From: Candidatus Woesearchaeota archaeon
Lineage (GTDB): Archaea > Nanobdellota > Nanobdellia > Woesearchaeales > JAHWIC01
Direction: 5' to 3'
Assembly: GCA_019322805.1 (NCBI GenBank)
Contig: JAHWIC010000043.1
Location: 1-6,841 of the forward strand
DNA: 6,841 bases
Shown: positions 1 to 5,023 of the stretch, piece by piece
How positions within the stretch are numbered: position 1 is the stretch's first letter
How the letters are laid out: the number at the start of each line of letters is the position of its first letter
Translations under genes and position numbers: made by a program
The notes under the pieces: generated by a model
Database searches by the model: none
What the model saw: only the letters and a program-made list of their open reading frames with translations
What the model was told of the DNA's origin: nothing

Positions 1-2505
1 TGATGTTAGGTTTACGTTCTGGGCTGCTGGAAGCCTGTTTGTATTATTAACAGTAAAATTCCATGTCTGGGTATCTGTCAGCTCTCCGTCATTAATTATT
101 ACAGTAATATTGTAAAACCCAGCTGTTGAATAATTGCCGTAGAAAGTGTAGTTACCAGAGCTGCTTACAAAAGTTCCGTTTTTGTACCATAAAACAGTTA
201 TTGGGTCATTATTTATATCAGCGTAGGTTATATTGAAAGTTTGATTATTTGGTTCAGCTATGCTGAATCCTGTTGTGGTTGGGTAATTGCTTGTTATATT
301 AGGTGCTGTATTTGTTATATTGATCTGTCTGAGTTCTGAAACACCTGTATGGCCAAGTGAATCATTTGCATAAACCCGGTAATGGAAGATTCCCGAGCCG
401 TTTATTGATTTGATTTTATTGCAGGTAACATTTTTCCCTGAGCCAGCCTTATCCATTGACTCATTTGTATTATTCCATTCAAGAATACAGGAGTCGATGT
501 TGCTCACATTATCTGCAACAGTTACGTTGATTGTAATTGTTACATTAGGGGTGATTGTATTATTATGTGGTGTAGGTGATGTAAAGTTTATATCAGGCGG
601 GCTAAGGTCAACTGCAAAATTAACAGAGCTTGAATTTAGATTGCCAAAAGTATCATTTGCATATACAATTATTGTGTGATTTCCTTCATCAATATTCTCC
701 ATTGTATAGTTTTCGCAGTTGTTTAATGTCTGGTTCTCATTGCTGGTATTTGTAAACCAGCAGGCATCAACACCCGAGCTGTCATAAACTGAGTAATTCA
801 GGTCTATTGAGGATGTTCCATAAATTGTATCCTGTGGTGATTGTATGTCTATAGTTGGTGGTGTACTATCCACATCAAGGGTTCTTGTCTCAGAATAATC
901 TATAGCACCAACATTGTTTTCCCAGCAGGTTATATTCCATTGATGGCTTCCTTCGCTAAGGGTTTCTGTGAATGTGGTTAATGTTTCATCACTTACTGAG
1001 TTGTCTGTTTGTTCTACAACATTATCAACAATTAATCTGCAGGTAGAGGTTGCAGCTACGCTGTTGTTCACTGTAAAATTAAACTGAACCTGAGCATTAT
1101 TGGTTACATAACTGTCTCCAGGGCTGCTTAAGGTTATAGTTGGGAAATTAGTGCTGGCATGACCTATATATGCTGTATAAGAGAGGTCGCATTCTCCATA
1201 ACCAAGTTTGTAATAACCATCTCCATTCCATGTGCTTCCCCAGCTGTTTTTTATAATCCAATAGCTTCCAGCATCATTATAGCCAACAAGTACCACAGCG
1301 TGATTAGTACCAGAATCATCAGTGCACCTGTAGATATCTCCATCCCAATAACCTCCATAACTATTTTCTATTCCTAAAGATACTGAAAGAGGACCATTAT
1401 CATATACATACTGTTTTATCTGGCTGTCAGATGGTGAAGAATAATAAGTGCGACTTTCAATGGTCCATAACCTATTACCCCAGCTAGAACAACGATCAGA
1501 GCAAATATAATCACTGCAGTCATTTCCAGTTCTGTAAGTGCAAGTGACATCGCATGTAGCCCCGCCACAAGTGCACCCAGAATCACCATAAGGGAAACAG
1601 CTCTCATCGCTGATACCATTATCCCTGATATATTCGAGAGCTTTATAATGCCAGCCGCCGCAGCAGCTTTGAAAATAAGCCCCATAAGGATCTGGGTTAC
1701 AATCAGAAACTACATATTCTTCTGCAATATTTGGATCAAGTCCTGAATTGTTATGGTCTATATTATAATTGGCTTCCAGCATTCCTACTGCAGCAAATGC
1801 CCAGCAGCTTCCGCAGCTTCCCTGGTCTTTAACAGAGGTCATCCAATTTACACCATTATAATTTCTCCAATCAAAGGATGAAGGAGCTCCTTCTGGAGCA
1901 GAAGATATTCCATAACCTCCTCCTTTGCTTCCTTGATCTGGTGGACGAGTATTGCATCCTCCGGGCTCAGAAGGCTCATATAATTCTGACAAAGGAATCT
2001 CATCTTCAGATGTTAAATCATCCACTGCCCTGCCTGTTATTGAATTGCCTAACCAAACAAAGAATCTTTTAATGAGGTTTATGAAATTGTTTATGAAGGT
2101 GTTATTTTCATCTGCATAGGTAACTGCTCCGGTTATCTTATTACTCTTATCTTTAACAGATTGATTTTTTGTCAAACATACAGCATATTCCTGGGAAGCG
2201 GGATCTTTACTGCCAGTTACAGTCGCAATCCCATAACCATTCTTTGCACAAAAAGAATGTTCTTTTGCGCATTTGCCTTTATAGAAATCCCAGGAGTTAC
2301 AATCAGTTTCTACATCCTTTTCTTTGATATGGCAGATGCCTTCCTGGGAACCATCTTCCTTAGTTATGATCTTAAATTTATACCCCATATCATTGCAATA
2401 AACAGCAGAAGGATTTCTAATAGCAGAGATACTGCTGCTTAGCAAAACTGTAAAAATCAAAGTTAAAACCAAAAACCTACTCTTCATCCTCAACCTCTTT
2501 TTCAT
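1..2505 (-). CDS. Secreted papain-family (C1) cysteine protease with N-terminal DUF333 units and Ig-like repeats, partial at its C-terminus
   Basis: The frame is open from the ATG at 2505 to the window edge, 835 codons with no stop, so the C-terminus is missing. A Sec-type signal peptide lies near residues 7-28 (ending SSSISA). Two DUF333-like Cys/Gly units follow (about 30-80 and 79-113), then a linker with ITGAV at 124 and ITGRAV at 156. The peptidase domain spans about 208-449. All papain catalytic residues are visible: Gln228 and Cys234 in DQGSCGSCWAF, His402 in TNHAVVLVGY, Asn420 in KNSWGS. No classical I29 inhibitor propeptide is recognisable. From about 455 come four Ig/PKD-like beta-sandwich domains (boundaries near 546, 633 and 732, each opening with a TPP/SPP/TAP-type motif) and the beginning of a fifth at 820. 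About thirty N-x-S/T sequons suggest a glycosylated surface or secreted enzyme. It is the last gene seen of the operon. The ATG at 2487, with a better Shine-Dalgarno (GAGGT, 5 nt spacing), is a real alternative start. The family call is firm; the substrate is unknown. Confidence 0.93.
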   Translation of the reverse strand, partial: MKKRLRMKSRFLVLTLIFTVLLSSSISAIRNPSAVYCNDMGYKFKIITKEDGSQEGICHIKEKDVETDCNSWDFYKGKCAKEHSFCAKNGYGIATVTGSKDPASQEYAVCLTKNQSVKDKSNKITGAVTYADENNTFINNFINLIKRFFVWLGNSITGRAVDDLTSEDEIPLSELYEPSEPGGCNTRPPDQGSKGGGYGISSAPEGAPSSFDWRNYNGVNWMTSVKDQGSCGSCWAFAAVGMLEANYNIDHNNSGLDPNIAEEYVVSDCNPDPYGAYFQSCCGGWHYKALEYIRDNGISDESCFPYGDSGCTCGGATCDVTCTYRTGNDCSDYICSDRCSSWGNRLWTIESRTYYSSPSDSQIKQYVYDNGPLSVSLGIENSYGGYWDGDIYRCTDDSGTNHAVVLVGYNDAGSYWIIKNSWGSTWNGDGYYKLGYGECDLSYTAYIGHASTNFPTITLSSPGDSYVTNNAQVQFNFTVNNSVAATSTCRLIVDNVVEQTDNSVSDETLTTFTETLSEGSHQWNITCWENNVGAIDYSETRTLDVDSTPPTIDIQSPQDTIYGTSSIDLNYSVYDSSGVDACWFTNTSNENQTLNNCENYTMENIDEGNHTIIVYANDTFGNLNSSSVNFAVDLSPPDINFTSPTPHNNTITPNVTITINVTVADNVSNIDSCILEWNNTNESMDKAGSGKNVTCNKIKSINGSGIFHYRVYANDSLGHTGVSELRQINITNTAPNITSNYPTTTGFSIAEPNNQTFNITYADINNDPITVLWYKNGTFVSSSGNYTFYGNYSTAGFYNITVIINDGELTDTQTWNFTVNNTNRLPAAQNVNLTS
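2488..2497 (-). promoter_or_regulatory. Shine-Dalgarno favouring the internal protease start at 2487
   Basis: On the minus strand GAGGTTGAGG directly precedes the second in-frame ATG (2487), with GAGGT 5 nt away. The upstream ATG at 2505 has only a weak AGGT 3 nt before it. Initiation at 2487 would give MKSRFLVLTL, a compact signal peptide without the extra MKKRLR. Confidence 0.5.
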
Positions 2506-2519
2506 GAAACCTGCTTAAT

Positions 2520-2768
2520 CTATTCTGGACATTCTCCATTATAATAAGCCCATTCCTCGCATTCACTTCCATCTGGGAAAATACAAACGCCATATTGGCC
2601 ACCATCAGGGTCTGTCCTTATCTCAAGCTCATATCCTTTCTCCACACAGAACTGCGAAGCTGGATTGGGCAAACCGGCCTTTTCTTCTTCAACAACCTTT
2701 TTCTCAGTAGCGCAAGCACTAACCAAAATAAGGAATATCAAACAGATTATTGTTTCCTTTTTCATCAT
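2520..2768 (-). CDS. Small secreted lipoprotein with a DUF333 domain
   Basis: This 82-residue protein begins with a hydrophobic signal segment (residues 6-18) ending in the lipobox VSAC, so Cys19 is a likely lipidated residue anchoring it outside the membrane. A charged linker (about 20-33, rich in Lys and Glu) leads to a single DUF333 domain at 35-80. Diagnostic pieces are NPASQFC, IRTDPDGGQYGVC, FPDGSECEEWAYYNGEC. Four cysteines in the domain (41, 62, 70, 80) probably form disulfides. DUF333 has no established function. The start at 2768 is supported by AGGAGG 6 nt upstream; the adjacent ATG at 2765 is also possible. The gene lies one base after the ribbon-helix-helix gene and 14 nt before the longest protease frame, so the three are probably co-transcribed. 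The protease carries the same domain at its N-terminus, so the two are paralogous modules in one operon. The domain call is firm; lipidation in this archaeon is inferred. Confidence 0.88.
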   Translation of the reverse strand: MMKKETIICLIFLILVSACATEKKVVEEEKAGLPNPASQFCVEKGYELEIRTDPDGGQYGVCIFPDGSECEEWAYYNGECPE

Positions 2769-2769
2769 T

Positions 2770-2913
2770 TTAATCCTCCTTGGATTCCTCCAACCTCTTT
2801 TTCATGAAATTCTCAACCTGCTTTGAGATTATCATGCCTTTTTCCCTGCAGCGCTTAGAATACCTGGAATAAACCTCTTTATCTACGTTAAGGGATATTA
2901 TCTTCTTAGGCAT
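2770..2913 (-). CDS. Short ribbon-helix-helix (CopG/Arc-like) DNA-binding protein
   Basis: This 47-residue frame runs from ATG at 2913 to TAA at 2770-2772 and is easily missed because of its size. The sequence fits a minimal ribbon-helix-helix protein: a beta strand KIISLNVDKEVY (residues 4-15), helix A YSRYSKRCREKG (15-26), a turn MIIS, and helix B SKQVENFMKKRLEE (30-43). Such proteins bind DNA as dimers, with the strand entering the major groove. The charged tail ESKED is short and no toxin or effector domain is fused. It is the first gene of the operon, one base ahead of the lipoprotein gene, and could autoregulate the operon; that is inferred from position. No Shine-Dalgarno precedes the ATG, and the TATA box sits so close that a leaderless or very short-leader mRNA is likely. 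The family call rests on pattern alone; it could instead be an orphan antitoxin, but no toxin gene is adjacent. Confidence 0.8.
   Translation of the reverse strand: MPKKIISLNVDKEVYSRYSKRCREKGMIISKQVENFMKKRLEESKED
2775..2780 (-). promoter_or_regulatory. Ribosome binding site of the DUF333 lipoprotein gene
   Basis: A perfect AGGAGG lies 6 nt before the ATG at 2768, inside the last codons of the upstream ribbon-helix-helix gene. This arrangement suggests coupled translation and fixes the lipoprotein start. Confidence 0.75.
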
Positions 2914-2942
2914 CTTATATAAGATTATATAATATTATAGGT

Positions 2943-2952
2943 ATTTATATAA
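2943..2952 (-). promoter_or_regulatory. TATA box of the ribbon-helix-helix / DUF333 / protease operon
   Basis: On the minus strand TTATATAAAT is centred about 35 bp upstream of the ATG at 2913, placing the start site about 10 nt before the codon. A second TATA-like stretch (CTTATATAAG) abuts the ATG and is too close to serve this gene. The box is nearly symmetrical and could also fire on the plus strand toward cloverleaf copy A. Confidence 0.6.
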
Positions 2953-3017
2953 GAAGTAGTATTTAAGGTTTTCGGTAATATTACGAATAAAATCAATCAA
3001 AGAAATCAATAACGAAA

Positions 3018-3154
3018 AATAATAAATCCGATTTTTGCTTTATTCGCTTTGTTGAAGCAAAAATCATCTGCTGTACTTCCTTTCTACTCTAGCTAAAAGG
3101 AAGGTAAGCGGATGAAATTCCTTTATAGTGGTTGTGAGAGGAATTTTCGGATTT
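3018..3154 (+). repeat. Cloverleaf-forming intergenic repeat, copy A
   Basis: The element folds into a closing stem and three arms. Stem P1 pairs 3024-3030 with 3148-3154 (AAATCCG/CGGATTT), with weaker A/T pairing continuing outward. P2 pairs 3031-3040 with 3055-3064 (ATTTTTGCTT/AAGCAAAAAT, perfect, 14-nt loop). P3 pairs 3065-3072 with 3107-3114 (CATCTGCT/AGCGGATG, one T-G), continues through a symmetric GTA/GTA internal loop into 3076-3082 with 3097-3103 (CTTCCTT/AAGGAAG). P4 pairs 3115-3122 with 3139-3146 (AAATTCCT/AGGAATTT). Only T3147 is left unpaired at the junction. It matches copy B over long exact blocks, including 26 nt at the left end (3018-3043), AAGCAAAAATCATCT, the loop word GTTGTGA and AGGAATTTTCGGATT. 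The strand given is simply that on which the arms are described. Whether it acts as DNA or RNA is unknown. Confidence 0.85.
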
Positions 3155-3200
3155 ATTTTTTTATTATTTATTGATGATTTTTTATTGTTCTTAACTATCT

Positions 3201-3210
3201 AAAAAAGAAA
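3201..3210 (-). terminator. T-tract terminator after sppA
   Basis: On the minus strand TTTCTTTTTT begins 13 nt after the sppA stop, with no hairpin needed, as is usual for archaeal intrinsic termination. The same string follows the TFB stop codon. Confidence 0.55.
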
Positions 3211-3223
3211 CTTAATAGCTAAA

Positions 3224-4153
3224 TTATGCCCAAACAGCTAAATTATCTGTTTCGGTCTTAAACAATCCTGAACTAATGCCCCTTCCTAAATGGAAAGAGC
3301 CCTGGCTTATGACTTCGCCGAGGACATCAAGCCATGTTTTCTTTCTCTCGTATTTTGCCAACTCTGCTGTTATGTTAAGCTCTTTCTCAATTAGTTCAAT
3401 CGCTTCCTCCCTTCCGCCTAAAACATCAATCAATCCAAGCTCTTTTGCTTCAATGCCAAGATAATACATGCCAGTTGCTAAGGATTCTACCTGTTCTGTT
3501 GATAAGCCCCTGTTTTCTGCTACCCTTTCAATAAAATAAATATGGATCCTGTCTAATTTGTTTTGGAGCAAACCTCTTTCTTCCTCTGTGAGCTCCTTGA
3601 ACGGGCTTCCTGTGTCCTTGTATTTTCCAGAAACAAGTCTTTGATAAGTTACATTATGGTCACTTAAGAAGCCGGCAAATTCCAGGTAAGAAGAGAAAAC
3701 ACCAATAGAGCCTGTAACTGACATTCTATTCGCAACTATTTTATCAGCTGCAGACGCAATCCAATAAGCTCCAGAAGCCCCAACTTCCCTGATTAATGCA
3801 ACAGTTGTTTTGTTTGCTTCTTTGACAGCATTTGCTATCTCTTCAGAAGCAACTGCTGAGCCGCCAGGGCTGTTAATATCCAGGATTATTGCCTTTATGT
3901 TAGGGTTTTTGTTTGCTTTTTCTATAAAGTCCACTATATCTGTTGAGGAGGCTGTCTGTTCGCCCCAGCTGCCAGCTCCATCAGCCCTTATCACGCCTTT
4001 AACAGGTATTAGAGCCACATTTCCAGCCAACAGCTCAACATCAAGCTCAGTTGAGACTGATATTATTCCAGCAAATAACATGCTTAGCAGGAATAAGATT
4101 ACCAAAACAAATATTATCAATCCCCATGGTTTTTTAGTTTCTTCTTTTTTCAT
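3224..4153 (-). CDS. sppA: Signal peptide peptidase SppA (family S49 serine protease)
   Basis: This 309-residue membrane-anchored serine protease of the short, single-domain SppA type is expected to degrade cleaved signal peptides and other membrane-embedded peptides. One N-terminal transmembrane helix (about 11-33) follows a lysine-rich cytoplasmic start, leaving the catalytic domain outside. Recognisable motifs in order: VALIPVKGVI (46-55), IKAIILDINSPGGS (86-99), the nucleophile Ser127 in REVGASGAYWIAS, VTGSIGV (146-152), and the general base Lys179 in SGKYKDTGSPF. The Ser-Lys spacing of 52 residues agrees with that known for bacterial and archaeal SppA, so the dyad is intact. The ATG at 4153 is preceded by GGTGAG 3 nt upstream, and the RDD gene's stop lies 9 nt before it, so the two are a translationally close operon. 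The C-terminal tail after about residue 285 is poorly conserved in appearance. Confidence 0.95.
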   Translation of the reverse strand: MKKEETKKPWGLIIFVLVILFLLSMLFAGIISVSTELDVELLAGNVALIPVKGVIRADGAGSWGEQTASSTDIVDFIEKANKNPNIKAIILDINSPGGSAVASEEIANAVKEANKTTVALIREVGASGAYWIASAADKIVANRMSVTGSIGVFSSYLEFAGFLSDHNVTYQRLVSGKYKDTGSPFKELTEEERGLLQNKLDRIHIYFIERVAENRGLSTEQVESLATGMYYLGIEAKELGLIDVLGGREEAIELIEKELNITAELAKYERKKTWLDVLGEVISQGSFHLGRGISSGLFKTETDNLAVWA

Positions 4154-4156
4154 TTT

Positions 4157-4162
4157 CTCACC
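4157..4162 (-). promoter_or_regulatory. Ribosome binding site of sppA
   Basis: GGTGAG lies 3 nt before the sppA ATG and directly after the TAA of the upstream RDD gene. This supports the start at 4153 and co-translation of the pair. Confidence 0.6.
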
Positions 4163-4666
4163 TTAAAAAGTATACATCTCAACAACATTGGTTTTAGCAA
4201 GAACATCACTCAATCTTTTCTTGCCTTTTGTATATAACAGCCATAATGGATCAATGAGCCATAAGAGTATTAATGGGAATATGGGTATTAAGAATAAGTT
4301 GCCAACCAAACACTGCCAGAATGCCAGTTTTTTTGTTTCAGACTCGACAGTTATATTTGTAAGCATCTTTCCAATAGTCTGGCCTGTGTAGTATTCCAGG
4401 ACTGCAAAATAAAGCATTGCAATAAAGCCTAAAGCAATAGACATCATAAACAAGGGAGTCTTTAATCCTGGATTAGCAACCAAAAACTGGTATAATTCCG
4501 TATAACCGCTTCCTTTAGGAACAATGCTTTCAAGAATCCTGCGAAAAGGATAGCCGCAGATTAAATCGATTAGAAGAAAATCTAGTATAAACGCAAAAAG
4601 CCTCTTCCAAATAGAAGCCGGGCCTTTGAAACTCCTCTTTTTTAACAAACTCAAATATTTCTTCAT
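4163..4666 (-). CDS. RDD-family integral membrane protein
   Basis: This 167-residue protein has the RDD family layout. The name-giving motif is in the first membrane helix: RLFAFILDFLLID gives Arg22, Asp29 and Asp34. The middle motif YYTGQTIGKMLTNITV (92-107) and the end motif KKRLSDVLAKTNVV (149-162) are also present. Hydrophobic spans are at about 23-38, 72-92 and 117-145, the last probably two short helices. RDD proteins have no single settled function; some are linked to transport or ion homeostasis. Here it sits directly upstream of sppA with 9 nt between them, so an accessory role to membrane proteolysis is possible, but this is inference from position. The ATG at 4666 has no good Shine-Dalgarno. 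A TATA-like box about 31 bp upstream implies a very short leader. Length is normal for a single-domain member. Confidence 0.88.
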   Translation of the reverse strand: MKKYLSLLKKRSFKGPASIWKRLFAFILDFLLIDLICGYPFRRILESIVPKGSGYTELYQFLVANPGLKTPLFMMSIALGFIAMLYFAVLEYYTGQTIGKMLTNITVESETKKLAFWQCLVGNLFLIPIFPLILLWLIDPLWLLYTKGKKRLSDVLAKTNVVEMYTF

Positions 4667-4692
4667 TACGCAGTTTATTAGAAAGAAGTTTA

Positions 4693-4701
4693 GTTTAAAA
4701 A
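4693..4701 (-). promoter_or_regulatory. TATA-like box of the RDD-sppA operon
   Basis: On the minus strand TTTTTAAAC, preceded by ATAACC, is centred about 31 bp before the ATG at 4666. That places transcription start within a few bases of the codon. It is the only good candidate between the cloverleaf and the gene. Confidence 0.5.
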
Positions 4702-4711
4702 GGTTATCATT

Positions 4712-4801
4712 AAAAAATCAATAAAAAGAATCATTAGAAAAAAATCAATAACGAAAAGAATAATCAATTTAAAAAATCAATAGAAAAGAATAATAAATCC
4801 G
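4712..4801 (+). repeat. A-rich imperfect tandem repeat on the left flank of cloverleaf copy B
   Basis: Three units of 27-32 nt share the pattern AAAAAATCAATA followed by an AAAAGAAT-like word, starting near 4712, 4739 and 4771. The last runs directly into the closing stem of copy B. A 16-nt word (4742-4757) recurs exactly at 3003-3018 before copy A, where fewer units are present. Confidence 0.65.
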
Positions 4802-4910
4802 ATTTTTGCTTTATGTCTCATTCAAAGCAAAAATCATCTTATTCTGTTTCTAAAGAACCAAACTAAGATGAAAATTCCTTGAGCGCAGTTGTGAAAGGAA
4901 TTTTCGGATT
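4789..4910 (+). repeat. Cloverleaf-forming intergenic repeat, copy B
   Basis: Same architecture and orientation as copy A. P1 pairs 4796-4801 with 4905-4910 (AATCCG/CGGATT). P2 pairs 4802-4812 with 4824-4834 (11 bp, perfect, 11-nt loop). P3 pairs 4835-4841 with 4864-4870 (CATCTTA/TAAGATG), with a weaker GTTTC/GAA-type inner part. P4 pairs 4871-4880 with 4895-4904 (AAAATTCCTT/AAGGAATTTT, 10 bp perfect, loop with GTTGTGA). There is no unpaired base at the junction. Compared with copy A, the P2 and P4 arms are nearly identical, while the P3 arm differs but stays paired. It lies 114 nt beyond the TFB stop and 123 nt upstream of the RDD start. Confidence 0.85.
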
Positions 4911-5011
4911 GAATAATTGTTATAAATGAGTATTTAAAGTGATAATCAAAATCCATATGTACAACTATTTCTAAACTCTGAAAGTAAACCTAGTGATAAG
5001 AATTAAAATGA

Positions 5012-5022
5012 TAAAAAAGAAA
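5012..5022 (-). terminator. T-tract terminator after TFB
   Basis: On the minus strand TTTCTTTTTTA begins 1-2 nt after the TFB stop codon. It is the same TTTCTTTTTT string found after sppA, consistent with archaeal U-tract termination. Confidence 0.5.
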
Positions 5023-5023
5023 T

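Larger units (their letters stand above)
2914..3223. other. 310-bp intergenic region between the protease operon and sppA
   Basis: No coding frame is supported here. From low to high coordinates it holds the TATA box of the protease operon, an A-rich stretch with copies of an AATCAATAA-like word (about 2991-3020), cloverleaf repeat copy A, a T-rich stretch, and the T-tract terminator of sppA. Confidence 0.8.
4667..5023. other. 357-bp intergenic region between the RDD-sppA operon and TFB
   Basis: No coding frame is supported. The region contains the promoter of the RDD-sppA operon (about 4693-4707), an A-rich imperfect tandem repeat (4712-4801), cloverleaf copy B (4789-4910), an AT-rich stretch with nothing I recognise (about 4911-5011), and the T-tract terminator of TFB. 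Confidence 0.8.

Noticed and set aside
1416..1685. An 89-codon open frame on the minus strand with hydrophobic, membrane-like content
   Set aside because: It lies in another frame inside the catalytic domain of the cysteine protease, whose frame is intact there.
410..2442. Several 60-95 codon plus-strand frames over the protease gene
   Set aside because: All are antisense shadows of the long minus-strand protease frame, with no start signals or recognisable content.
3018..3154. Cloverleaf as a tRNA or tRNA-like gene
   Set aside because: Arms are far too long, loops do not match the D, anticodon or T-psi-C loops, and there is no acceptor CCA-type end.
3810..4166. A 118-codon open frame on the plus strand opposite sppA
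   Set aside because: It is antisense to the SppA catalytic core and shows no domain pattern or ribosome binding site; it mirrors conserved coding sequence.
4712..4801. A possible short CRISPR array from the A-rich repeated units
   Set aside because: The units are imperfect, very A-rich and contiguous, with no distinct spacers and no cas genes nearby.
4789..4910. Cloverleaf as a hammerhead ribozyme
   Set aside because: The words GATGA and GAAA occur, but the CUGAUGA core is absent on both strands and the fold is a four-way, not a three-way, junction.
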